Assembly (NCBI RefSeq): GCF_003312915.1
Contig: NZ_CP030261.1
Coordinates: 1,674,001-1,738,000 of the forward strand
Reading direction: 5' to 3'
DNA from: Flavobacterium fluviale
Lineage (GTDB): Bacteria; Bacteroidota; Bacteroidia; Flavobacteriales; Flavobacteriaceae
Length of the DNA stretch: 64,000 bases
The notes under the pieces were generated by a model. The model ran no database searches and was not told the DNA's origin. It saw only the letters and a list, made by a program, of their open reading frames with translations. A program made the position numbers and the translations under genes. Of this stretch, positions 26,639-34,080 are shown in pieces (within the stretch, counting starts at the first letter, position 1; each line of letters opens with the position of its first letter).

Positions 26639-27280
26639 TTAGTGAATGATATCAAACTTATATCCGTTTTCTTTTAAAAAGTGCAGTGTTCTAGGTAAAG
26701 CAAATCTTAAATTAGGCGAAGCTTTAATACTGTCATGAAAAACAATTACGCTGCCCGATTTAACATTTTTTGTTACATTTTCCAAGCATTTCTCAGGAGT
26801 AATGCTTTGATCAAAATCGGCACTTAAAACATCCCACATTACTATTTTATAGCCTAATTTTCTAAGAACCTTAGATTGTGCTTTTTTGATTTTTCCGTAA
26901 GGAGGTCGAAATAACAAACGACGCGGTGCTTTTTCTTGTTCGTCTAGCACTTCAGCGCAGTTTTTTACATTTTCGATATAATCATTAGTATGGATCTTCC
27001 ATCCATTAACATGGTTCATGGTGTGGTTGCCAATAGAATGGCCATCGGTAATCAATTTTTCAAATAAGGCTAAATTAGCTTTGATGTTTTTTCCAATACA
27101 GAAAAAGGTAGCTTTTGCATCAAACTTTTTTAATTCGGATAAAACCCAGTCCGTAATCTCTGGAGTAGGCCCGTCATCAAATGTTAGGTATATTTTCTTT
27201 TCATTGTTAGGAATATCCCAGCAATATTTAGAAAACACCTTTTTAATAAATGAATTTGTTTTTACCCAATAAAAGCCCAT
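26639..27280 (-). CDS. Polysaccharide deacetylase (NodB domain)
   Basis: A 213-residue carbohydrate esterase family 4 protein that removes acetyl groups from N-acetylglucosamine residues in peptidoglycan or another glycan. Motifs: TFDDGP (the catalytic Asp and one metal ligand), HSIGNHTMNH (His metal ligands) and RPPYGKIKKAQ, with IVMWDVLSADFD and GSVIVFHDS near the C-terminus. No clear signal peptide is seen; the N-terminus MGFYWVKTNSFIKK is only weakly hydrophobic, so the location is unsure. Convergent with the thioredoxin-fold gene, 21 bp apart, without an evident terminator. Confidence 0.92.
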   Translation of the reverse strand: MGFYWVKTNSFIKKVFSKYCWDIPNNEKKIYLTFDDGPTPEITDWVLSELKKFDAKATFFCIGKNIKANLALFEKLITDGHSIGNHTMNHVNGWKIHTNDYIENVKNCAEVLDEQEKAPRRLLFRPPYGKIKKAQSKVLRKLGYKIVMWDVLSADFDQSITPEKCLENVTKNVKSGSVIVFHDSIKASPNLRFALPRTLHFLKENGYKFDIIH

Positions 27281-27311
27281 CTTAAATTGAATTTACATTG
27301 TTTGTAAAATT

Positions 27312-27352
27312 AAAAAATGCAGCGCTATTTATCAAACAGCGCTGCATTTTTT
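27312..27352 (-). terminator. Terminator after the GT117/DUF2723 gene
   Basis: A perfect 15-bp inverted repeat, 27312-27326 with 27338-27352, has an 11-nt loop and begins with six A, giving a T-run on the minus strand. Confidence 0.88.
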
Positions 27353-27378
27353 TAATTGTTAAGATTTTCGTATATTAT

Positions 27379-30300
27379 TTATTCTTTTTCACGTCCAAAA
27401 CGTTCAAAAACATTTACATAAGTGTTAAACGTCGTTTTGTGCTTATTGTAAAAAGCAGTGTCTTTATTGTCTTGCATTACATGAAGTAAACTTCTGTATC
27501 GCTCGATATCTGTAATAATATCTACTGCTAAATCGGTTTGGTCAGACGGAGTAAGCGTACTGTAATAGTTCAAGTTCTCTTTATATTTTTGAACTAATTT
27601 ATTTAAAAGATCTTGTGCTTTAGCTTTTTCTCCAACTCTATAATAACCATCCGCAAAAGGCTCGACTAACGAATAATATCCAAATTTGTCCAACGGCATT
27701 TTAGTTATCGCCAAATTGATTACATTTTTGGCCTTATCAATTTTACCTTCTTCAATAAGCTGATTCATCAATCTAGAAAGATTAGTACGGTATGTAATAC
27801 TGTTTCTTCTAGTTTCAGGGTCGTGGTAAATTTTTTCACTTTCGCTATTGCCCCAATCCCATTTCATTACAATATCATAAGTCTTATCTGCATCAATTTG
27901 CCCCATATCCAATGGACCGCCATCTTTAGAAGGTGTGTTTTTTACAGGAACTAATTTGTAAACCATTCCGTCCAATTGCAGATAATCTTTCAGCCATAAA
28001 TAATCTTCATCGTCAAATGCGCCGCCACTAAAATAAATTGGTCTTTTCCAATTGTTATTAGCTAAGATGTCAAGCATCATTAAACGGTTTTTGTATAAAG
28101 CACTTCCTTTAATATCAATATCCAAATATGGAACGATAGAATCGTAATATTTAGGGTTAACTACTTTATTCTGAATAATAGTTTTTTTATCAACATTCAC
28201 TCTAATTTTATTCGTTGGATAGAAATGAATGGTTTGCCCATTTTGTAAACCAACAGTTGATTTAGGATTTTTGATGAAATCAATAAAATCTTTAATGTTC
28301 CAACGAGTGTCAATTTTTTGAATGTACGCAGTGTAGTCCAGTTTATCTCCCACATATTGATCGTGTGTAAAAGAAATTGGAAGTGCATTCGATTCATAAG
28401 ATTTGGCTTTCATCTGGTCAATGTACCAATCTGTCATAAATAAACTTGTATTTACGATCTTAACATCTGTCCTAAAATGTTCGATTTCCTGTGCATACCA
28501 AAGCGGGAATGTATCATTATCTCCAATGGTAAATAAAATAGCATCTTTATCACAAGAACTTAAATACGCCTTCGCCATTGATACCGCAGTATATCTTCCT
28601 GATCTATCGTGATCATCCCAGTTTTGGGCAGCCATTAAAATAGGGGCAGCTAATAAACTTCCTGCTATAATAACTGGGCCTGCGATTTTTGGAGCTAGAT
28701 ATTTCTGAATACTTTCATAGAGCGAATACACTCCAAATCCGATCCAGATTGCAAAAACATAGAAGGATCCAACAAGTGCATAATCTCTTTCACGAGGTTC
28801 AAATGGTCTTTCATTTAAATATATTTTTAATGCAATTCCTGTAAATAAGAATAACGCCAAAAGAACATAGAAACTTTTTAAGTCTTTATTTGCGTGGTAC
28901 ATTAAACCAATCAAACCTAAAATAAATGGTAAGAAATAATAAGCATTACGTCCTTTATTATTTAAAACATCTGAAGGTAAATTATCTTGAGATCCTAAAT
29001 GAACAGAATCTAAAGGTTTAATGCCGCTGATCCAGTTTCCGTCTAAATTATCATATTTTCCTTGAATGTCATTTTGACGTCCAACAAAGTTCCACATCAA
29101 ATATCTCCAATACATATATCCAAATTGATATTCGAACATAAAGCTAAAATTATCAGCGGTAGTTGGTTTTTCGATAATTAAATAATCCTTATAGCTTCTT
29201 AAGAACTTAACATATCCTTCATTGTCAATTTGTTTTTGAGCGTAAGCATGTCTAAATTCTGAAACCGTTTTTTCAACTTCATTACGCAATTGAGCGGTAG
29301 CCTTATTGTATTCATCTTCACTCAATTGACTTGGGTCGATTCCGTATTTGGCTAAATCTTCTTCATAATCATAATTAGGGTTAATTTTGAATTTAGGAGG
29401 ATTTGTAAAGTTGATATAATTTTGAATATGAGGTGTATCTGTACTCCACATTCTAGGCAAAATAGTTTTCTGATTATCGTCAGAATTTTGCTCTGCATTT
29501 TTATAATTATTGGTAATGATATATTTACCAGTTTTATAATCTCTTTCGTAGTTTGGTTTTTTATCTAAATAAGGCGTTTTTGCATCAAGCCCAGAAAAAA
29601 CTTCTGTGTATTGAGGCCCGTAGAACAACGGATTAACACCATATTGCTCACGATTGTAATACGCTAAAACCTCAGTAGCGTCCGAAGGTTTGTTTTCGTT
29701 AATAACAGTATTAGCATTTGCACGTACAGGAAGCATCATCCAAGTTGAGAAACCAATCAGGATGAATAAAATACATAATATAATAGTGTTGTAAAATATT
29801 AAGCCTTTTTGCTTGGTGAATTTTAAGCCAAAATAGAAGAAGGCAATAAACAACAAAGCAACAAATATAGTTCCCGAATTAAAAGGAAGTCCCATACTGT
29901 TTACCATAAAAACTTCAGTCTTTCCAAAGAAAGCCATGGTTAATGGAAGAAGTAATTTGAAAATAAACAACAAAATTCCGATAACGACTACATTAGCAAT
30001 CAAAAAGTTCTTAATAGTAACTTTTTCGTAGTGTTTGAAATAATATAAGAATCCGATTGAAGGAATAGTTAAAAGGGCCATAAAGTGAACTCCAAAAGAA
30101 AGTCCAACAACAAGAGAAATGATTAACAGCCACTTGTTTCCTCTTGGTTTGTCCATATCTTGTTCCCAGCGTAAACCAAGCCAGAAAAGCAGAGCAATTA
30201 ATAAAGAAGCCATAGCATAAACCTCGGCTTCTACAGCATTAAACCAGAAACTGTCTGAAAATGTATAAGCTAAAGCCCCAACAAAAGAGCTTCCTAAGAT

Positions 30301-30660
30301 AACAATCGAATTATTTTGATCAATTTCTGCAAATCGCGCTACAATCTTCTTTAAGATCATAGATGACGACCAGAACAGAAATAATATAGTGAAAGCGCTA
30401 GAGAAAACAGACATCATGTTAACCATTAGAGCAACATGCTGTGCATCTATTGCGAACATTGCAAAAAATGCACCCATCATTTGATAAAGCGGAGCTCCTG
30501 GTGGATGGCCTACTTCTAGTTTGGCAGCGGTAGCAATATATTCTCCGCAATCCCAAAAGCTCATTGTAGGTTCAACTGTTAAAGTGTAGGTAATTAAAGC
30601 GATTGCAAATGCAAACCAACCAATAATTGTATTCCATTTATTGAAATTGAATTGTGCCAT
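27379..30660 (-). CDS. DUF2723 / GT117 multi-spanning membrane protein
   Basis: A 1093-residue protein with roughly 13 or more membrane segments in the N-terminal two thirds and a large soluble C-terminal part that includes a helical region rich in Lys and Asp near the end. The start NKWNTIIGWFAFAIALITYTLTVEPTMSFWDCGEYIATAAKLEVGHPPGAPLYQM is diagnostic of DUF2723, now classed as glycosyltransferase family 117 and related to the protein O-mannosyltransferase TMEM260. In Bacteroidota it is a candidate for transferring sugars to exported proteins from a lipid donor, an inference from family and topology. Monocistronic, with its own terminator. Confidence 0.88.
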   Translation of the reverse strand: MAQFNFNKWNTIIGWFAFAIALITYTLTVEPTMSFWDCGEYIATAAKLEVGHPPGAPLYQMMGAFFAMFAIDAQHVALMVNMMSVFSSAFTILFLFWSSSMILKKIVARFAEIDQNNSIVILGSSFVGALAYTFSDSFWFNAVEAEVYAMASLLIALLFWLGLRWEQDMDKPRGNKWLLIISLVVGLSFGVHFMALLTIPSIGFLYYFKHYEKVTIKNFLIANVVVIGILLFIFKLLLPLTMAFFGKTEVFMVNSMGLPFNSGTIFVALLFIAFFYFGLKFTKQKGLIFYNTIILCILFILIGFSTWMMLPVRANANTVINENKPSDATEVLAYYNREQYGVNPLFYGPQYTEVFSGLDAKTPYLDKKPNYERDYKTGKYIITNNYKNAEQNSDDNQKTILPRMWSTDTPHIQNYINFTNPPKFKINPNYDYEEDLAKYGIDPSQLSEDEYNKATAQLRNEVEKTVSEFRHAYAQKQIDNEGYVKFLRSYKDYLIIEKPTTADNFSFMFEYQFGYMYWRYLMWNFVGRQNDIQGKYDNLDGNWISGIKPLDSVHLGSQDNLPSDVLNNKGRNAYYFLPFILGLIGLMYHANKDLKSFYVLLALFLFTGIALKIYLNERPFEPRERDYALVGSFYVFAIWIGFGVYSLYESIQKYLAPKIAGPVIIAGSLLAAPILMAAQNWDDHDRSGRYTAVSMAKAYLSSCDKDAILFTIGDNDTFPLWYAQEIEHFRTDVKIVNTSLFMTDWYIDQMKAKSYESNALPISFTHDQYVGDKLDYTAYIQKIDTRWNIKDFIDFIKNPKSTVGLQNGQTIHFYPTNKIRVNVDKKTIIQNKVVNPKYYDSIVPYLDIDIKGSALYKNRLMMLDILANNNWKRPIYFSGGAFDDEDYLWLKDYLQLDGMVYKLVPVKNTPSKDGGPLDMGQIDADKTYDIVMKWDWGNSESEKIYHDPETRRNSITYRTNLSRLMNQLIEEGKIDKAKNVINLAITKMPLDKFGYYSLVEPFADGYYRVGEKAKAQDLLNKLVQKYKENLNYYSTLTPSDQTDLAVDIITDIERYRSLLHVMQDNKDTAFYNKHKTTFNTYVNVFERFGREKE

Positions 30661-30854
30661 ATTTAGGTGTTAAAAATTTGAAAGTTTTCTATCCTACAAA
30701 GAAAATGTTTTTTTATGTAAAGAAACGAGCATTAACAAAAAAATCTATAAAACTATCTTTGAATAGTAAGGTATTGTGTATTAGATGCTTCTGATATTTA
30801 GAAAGATTTTCAAATAAAAAAAAGCAAAAAAAATGATTTTTTTTACTCAAAAAG

Positions 30855-30885
30855 TTTGCACAAACTAAATAAAGCCTTAAATTTG
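30855..30885 (+). promoter_or_regulatory. Promoter of tRNA-Gln copy 1
   Basis: TTTG (30855-30858), 19 bp, TAAATTTG (30878-30885): an exact Bacteroidota promoter, 20 bp before the mature tRNA. Confidence 0.88.
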
Positions 30886-30905
30886 CACTCGCTTAACAGC
30901 ACTGC

Positions 30906-30976
30906 TGGTCTATGGTGTAATGGTAACACAACTGTTTTTGGTGCAGTCTTTCTAGGTTCGAGTCCTAGTAGACCAA
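30906..30976 (+). tRNA. tRNA-Gln (anticodon TTG), copy 1
   Basis: A 71-nt cloverleaf: the acceptor stem TGGTCTA pairs with TAGACCA, the D arm is GTGTAATGGTAACAC, the anticodon stem ACTGT/GCAGT encloses TTTTGGT with anticodon TTG, and the T arm is CTAGG-TTCGAGT-CCTAG. The discriminator is A and CCA is not encoded. Confidence 0.96.
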
Positions 30977-30981
30977 CATAA

Positions 30982-31009
30982 AGCCTCTCAGAAATGAGAG
31001 GCTTTTTTT
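30982..31009 (+). terminator. Terminator of tRNA-Gln copy 1
   Basis: AGCCTCTCA, GAAA loop, TGAGAGGCT and a run of T; a textbook intrinsic terminator 6 nt past the tRNA. Confidence 0.92.
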
Positions 31010-31032
31010 ATGCAAAAAAAAATGCTTTGAAA

Positions 31033-31063
31033 TTTGCATAAACTAAATAAAGTTATAATTTTG
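31033..31063 (+). promoter_or_regulatory. Promoter of tRNA-Gln copy 2
   Basis: TTTG (31033-31036), 19 bp, TAATTTTG (31056-31063); the same spacing as in copy 1 although several bases differ. Confidence 0.88.
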
Positions 31064-31083
31064 CACCCGCTTAACAGCATTGC

Positions 31084-31154
31084 TGGTCTATGGTGTAATG
31101 GTAACACAACTGTTTTTGGTGCAGTCTTTCTAGGTTCGAGTCCTAGTAGACCAA
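31084..31154 (+). tRNA. tRNA-Gln (anticodon TTG), copy 2
   Basis: Identical base for base to copy 1 over all 71 nt, 178 bp downstream, with its own promoter and terminator. The pair is a tandem duplication of a whole transcription unit. Confidence 0.96.
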
Positions 31155-31159
31155 CATAA

Positions 31160-31187
31160 AGCCTCTCAGAAATGAGAGGCTTTTTTT
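31160..31187 (+). terminator. Terminator of tRNA-Gln copy 2
   Basis: The same hairpin and T-run as after copy 1. Confidence 0.92.
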
Positions 31188-31242
31188 ATGGGGTTAATTC
31201 AAATTGGTAATTTTAATGTTTTATCTATATAATGGATTGAAA

Positions 31243-31269
31243 AAAAAGCTTCTCATTGAGAAGCTTTTT
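31243..31269 (-). terminator. Terminator after the universal stress protein gene
   Basis: AAAAAGCTTCTC (31243-31254) pairs with GAGAAGCTTTTT (31258-31269) around a 3-nt loop; A-run on the left gives a T-tract on the minus strand. Confidence 0.85.
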
Positions 31270-31284
31270 GGTTTTTGGTATTAT

Positions 31285-32109
31285 TTAAATCTTCAAAGTA
31301 ATTACAGGTTTCACAGCATGATTGACTAATCCTTCGCTTATGCTTCCGTTAAAAAAATGCGCAAAACCAGTTCTGCCATGTGTGCACATTCCAATTATAT
31401 CTGCATTTATTTTGTTGGAGAAATTAATAATTCCTTTTTCGATATTGGTGTCGTTATAAATTTGGGTTGTGTAATTGCTGATGTTAAATTGAGAAACAAA
31501 TTCGTTCATCGCCTCCTCGCTAATGTGGGTTGGTTTAAAGCTGTTGGGTGTGCAAATTGTTACTAAATGTAGTTTTGATTCAAATAGTTTAGAGAGATTT
31601 AAAAGTTTTTCGAAAGGTTTTTTAGCTTCTTCTGAAAAGTCAGAAGCGAAAACAATATTAGAAGCATTGAAATTTGAGATATTTTTTTTGATGACTAAAA
31701 CAGGTATTTCTGAATTTCGTACAACCTTTTCTGTGTTGGAGCCAATTAATAATTCTTCAACGCCAGAAGAGCCGTGAGATCCCATTACAATTAAATCGAC
31801 GTCATAATCTTTACTTATTTGTGTAATACCGTGAATTGGTTTGTCCATTTTTACAACTTCAGTAACTGATATTTCGTTCAAATATTCTCTTGAAGCTGCT
31901 TCGTCAAGCATTTCGTTGGCTTTTTTCATAAAAAGCATGCTTTCCGGAATGCTGACACCGCCCATTATGGCATCATTTGATTGATGCGGTAATTCTAGCA
32001 TGTGAAGAAGAATGATTTCGGAGTTGTTCCTTTTAGCAATTTGCGCGGCGACTTTTAAGGCGTCTTCTGCATGTTCTGAAAAATCCGTAGGTACTAAAAT
32101 TCGTTTCAT
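31285..32109 (-). CDS. Universal stress protein, two UspA domains
   Basis: A 274-residue protein with two UspA folds. The first starts MKRILVPTDFSEHAEDALKVAAQIA and ends with the ATP-binding type loop GSHGSSGVEELLIGSNTEKVVRNSEIPVLVIK. The second starts NIVFASDFSEEAKKPFEKLL and ends MCTHGRTGFAHFFNGSISEGLVNH. Both glycine loops are kept, so nucleotide binding is likely in each. The specific stress is not indicated. Monocistronic, with its own terminator. Confidence 0.93.
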   Translation of the reverse strand: MKRILVPTDFSEHAEDALKVAAQIAKRNNSEIILLHMLELPHQSNDAIMGGVSIPESMLFMKKANEMLDEAASREYLNEISVTEVVKMDKPIHGITQISKDYDVDLIVMGSHGSSGVEELLIGSNTEKVVRNSEIPVLVIKKNISNFNASNIVFASDFSEEAKKPFEKLLNLSKLFESKLHLVTICTPNSFKPTHISEEAMNEFVSQFNISNYTTQIYNDTNIEKGIINFSNKINADIIGMCTHGRTGFAHFFNGSISEGLVNHAVKPVITLKI

Positions 32110-32192
32110 AGTTTTGAGGGTTAATGATATGAATAATTCGCTATTTTAATGCTCTTATAAAGATAAGAAATATTTTTAGAGCAATCTATTTA

Positions 32193-32221
32193 TTTGATTT
32201 ATAAAAAAATCACTATATTTG
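32193..32221 (+). promoter_or_regulatory. Promoter of the rimP-nusA-infB operon
   Basis: TATATTTG at 32214-32221 is a full match to the -7 box; TTTG at 32193-32196 is 17 bp upstream, slightly short of the ideal 19. Transcription should start near 32226, about 24 nt before the leader hairpin. Confidence 0.65.
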
Positions 32222-32249
32222 CACTGTTATTTATTAAAATCTAAATAAT

Positions 32250-32275
32250 GAGGGGACTAAATGTCCCCTCTTTTT
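32250..32275 (+). promoter_or_regulatory. Terminator-like hairpin in the rimP leader (possible attenuator)
   Basis: GAGGGGAC (32250-32257) pairs perfectly with GTCCCCTC (32263-32270) around the 5-nt loop TAAAT and is followed at once by TTTTT. It has all parts of an intrinsic terminator, yet lies between the promoter and the rimP start at 32284. A control point for the operon, perhaps through NusA itself, is a reasonable inference. Confidence 0.7.
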
Positions 32276-32283
32276 ATAAAATT

Positions 32284-32748
32284 ATGACATTTAAAGAAAA
32301 AGTAAACGGATTAATTACAGAAGCTCTTCTGGAAAAACCATCAATCTTTTTGATCGATTTGGCGGTTTCGGATTCTTTTAAAATTAGTGTTGGTTTAGAC
32401 GGGGATAATGGAGTGGCGCTTCAGGATTGTATTGATATTAGTCGTGCAATCGAAAATAATCTTGATCGTGGAGAGCAGGATTTTTCGCTTGAAGTGGCAT
32501 CGGTAGGAGTAGGATCACCTTTAAAATTAGTAAGACAATACAAGAAAAATATTGGTAGAACGCTGATTGTTACTACAAATACTGAAAAAATCGAGGCAGA
32601 ATTGATAGAAGCTAATGATGTTTTTATAATTTTGTCTTGGAAAGCAAGAGAACCGAAAAAAGTAGGAAAAGGAAAAGAAACAGTTCAAAAAGAGCAACAA
32701 ATACCTTATATAGAAATTAAAGAGGCAGTTGTTACGGTAACATTTTAA
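32284..32748 (+). CDS. rimP: Ribosome maturation factor RimP
   Basis: RimP assists assembly of the 30S subunit. The protein is 154 residues from the start [18 protein letters not shown]; the frame opens 12 codons earlier at 32248, but that part is encoded by the leader hairpin and is not plausible protein. Family features include [15 protein letters not shown] N-terminus, [33 protein letters not shown] and the C-terminal SH3-like domain. First gene of rimP-nusA-infB. Confidence 0.95.
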   Translation: MTFKEKVNGLITEALLEKPSIFLIDLAVSDSFKISVGLDGDNGVALQDCIDISRAIENNLDRGEQDFSLEVASVGVGSPLKLVRQYKKNIGRTLIVTTNTEKIEAELIEANDVFIILSWKAREPKKVGKGKETVQKEQQIPYIEIKEAVVTVTF

Positions 32749-32767
32749 TTTTAATTAAAAAATTCGC

Positions 32768-34021
32768 ATGGAAAATTTAGCATTAATCGATTCATTCTCA
32801 GAGTTTAAAGATAATAAACTTATTGATCGTGTAACGCTTATGGCAATTTTAGAGGACGTATTTAGAAATGCATTAAAGAAAAAATACGGTTCAGATGAAA
32901 ATTTCGATATCATTATAAATCCTGATAAAGGAGATATGGAAATTTGGAGAAGAAGAGTAATTGTTGCTGATGAGGATCTTGATTTTGAAAATGAGGAAAT
33001 TACATTGACTGAAGCAAGAAAAATTGAAGCGGATTTTGAAATTGGAGAAGAGGTTTCTGAAGAAGTAAAATTGATTGATTTAGGAAGAAGAGCTATTTTA
33101 GCGCTTCGCCAAAATTTAATATCAAAAATTCATGAGCACGATAATACAAACTTGTACAAACAATTTAAAGATATTATCGGTGATATTTATACAGCAGAAG
33201 TACATCACGTACGTCCTAGAGTAGTTATCTTAGTTGATGATGAAGGAAATGAAATTGTTCTTCCAAAAGAAAAGCAAATTCCTTCTGACTTTTTCCGTAA
33301 AGGAGATAATGTTCGCGGGATCATTGAAAGCGTGGAATTAAAAGGAAATAAACCTCAAATTATTATGTCTAGAACTTCAGAAAAGTTCTTGGAAAAATTA
33401 TTTGAGCAAGAAATTCCAGAGGTTTTTGACGGGTTAATTACAGTTAAAAATGTAGTTCGTATTCCTGGTGAAAAAGCAAAAGTAGCTGTTGATTCTTATG
33501 ATGATAGAATTGATCCAGTTGGAGCTTGTGTGGGTATGAAAGGTTCTCGTATTCATGGAATTGTTCGTGAATTAGGAAATGAAAATATTGACGTAATCAA
33601 TTACACAAACAACATTCAGTTGTTTATTACAAGAGCTTTAAGCCCTGCTAAAGTTTCTTCTATTAAAATAGATGAAGAAACGAAAAGAGCTGAAGTTTTC
33701 TTGAAATTAGAAGAAGTTTCTAAAGCAATTGGTAGAGGCGGTCACAATATCAAATTAGCAGGTCAATTGACAGGTTATGAATTAGATGTTATTCGTGAAG
33801 GAGATGTTGCCGGTACTGTTGCAGATGAAGATGATGTTGAATTAACAGAGTTTTCAGATGAAATTGAAGAATGGGTAATTGAAGAGTTTGCTAAAATAGG
33901 TTTAGATACTGCAAAAAGTATCTTGAAACATGAAGTAGAAGATTTAGTAAGAAGAACAGATTTAGAAGAGGAAACAATTCTAGATGTTATGAAAATACTG
34001 AAAGAAGAGTTTGACAGCTAA
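32768..34021 (+). CDS. nusA: Transcription elongation/termination factor NusA
   Basis: NusA binds RNA polymerase and modulates pausing, termination and antitermination. The 417-residue protein has the N-terminal polymerase-binding domain, an S1 domain (IYTAEVHHVRPRVVIL, VLPKEKQIPSDFFRKGDNVRG), then the KH domains with DPVGACVGMKGSRIHGIVRELGNENIDVI and AIGRGGHNIKLAGQLTGYELDVI. The C-terminal acidic repeats of E. coli NusA are absent, as usual in this phylum. It lies 19 bp after rimP and 59 bp before infB. Confidence 0.98.
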   Translation: MENLALIDSFSEFKDNKLIDRVTLMAILEDVFRNALKKKYGSDENFDIIINPDKGDMEIWRRRVIVADEDLDFENEEITLTEARKIEADFEIGEEVSEEVKLIDLGRRAILALRQNLISKIHEHDNTNLYKQFKDIIGDIYTAEVHHVRPRVVILVDDEGNEIVLPKEKQIPSDFFRKGDNVRGIIESVELKGNKPQIIMSRTSEKFLEKLFEQEIPEVFDGLITVKNVVRIPGEKAKVAVDSYDDRIDPVGACVGMKGSRIHGIVRELGNENIDVINYTNNIQLFITRALSPAKVSSIKIDEETKRAEVFLKLEEVSKAIGRGGHNIKLAGQLTGYELDVIREGDVAGTVADEDDVELTEFSDEIEEWVIEEFAKIGLDTAKSILKHEVEDLVRRTDLEEETILDVMKILKEEFDS

Positions 34022-34080
34022 GAGATAGCTGAGTATCTGCTCTAACAACACAACGAAAAAGGTAATAATAAAAAGGTTAT

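Noticed and set aside
30906..31154. Integration site of a mobile element at the tandem tRNA genes
   Set aside because: Both tRNA genes are complete with their own promoter and terminator, and no integrase or partial tRNA 3' end lies nearby.
32248..32283. N-terminal extension of rimP by 12 residues
   Set aside because: It is encoded by the leader hairpin and its T-run; MTFKEKV at 32284 matches the family start.
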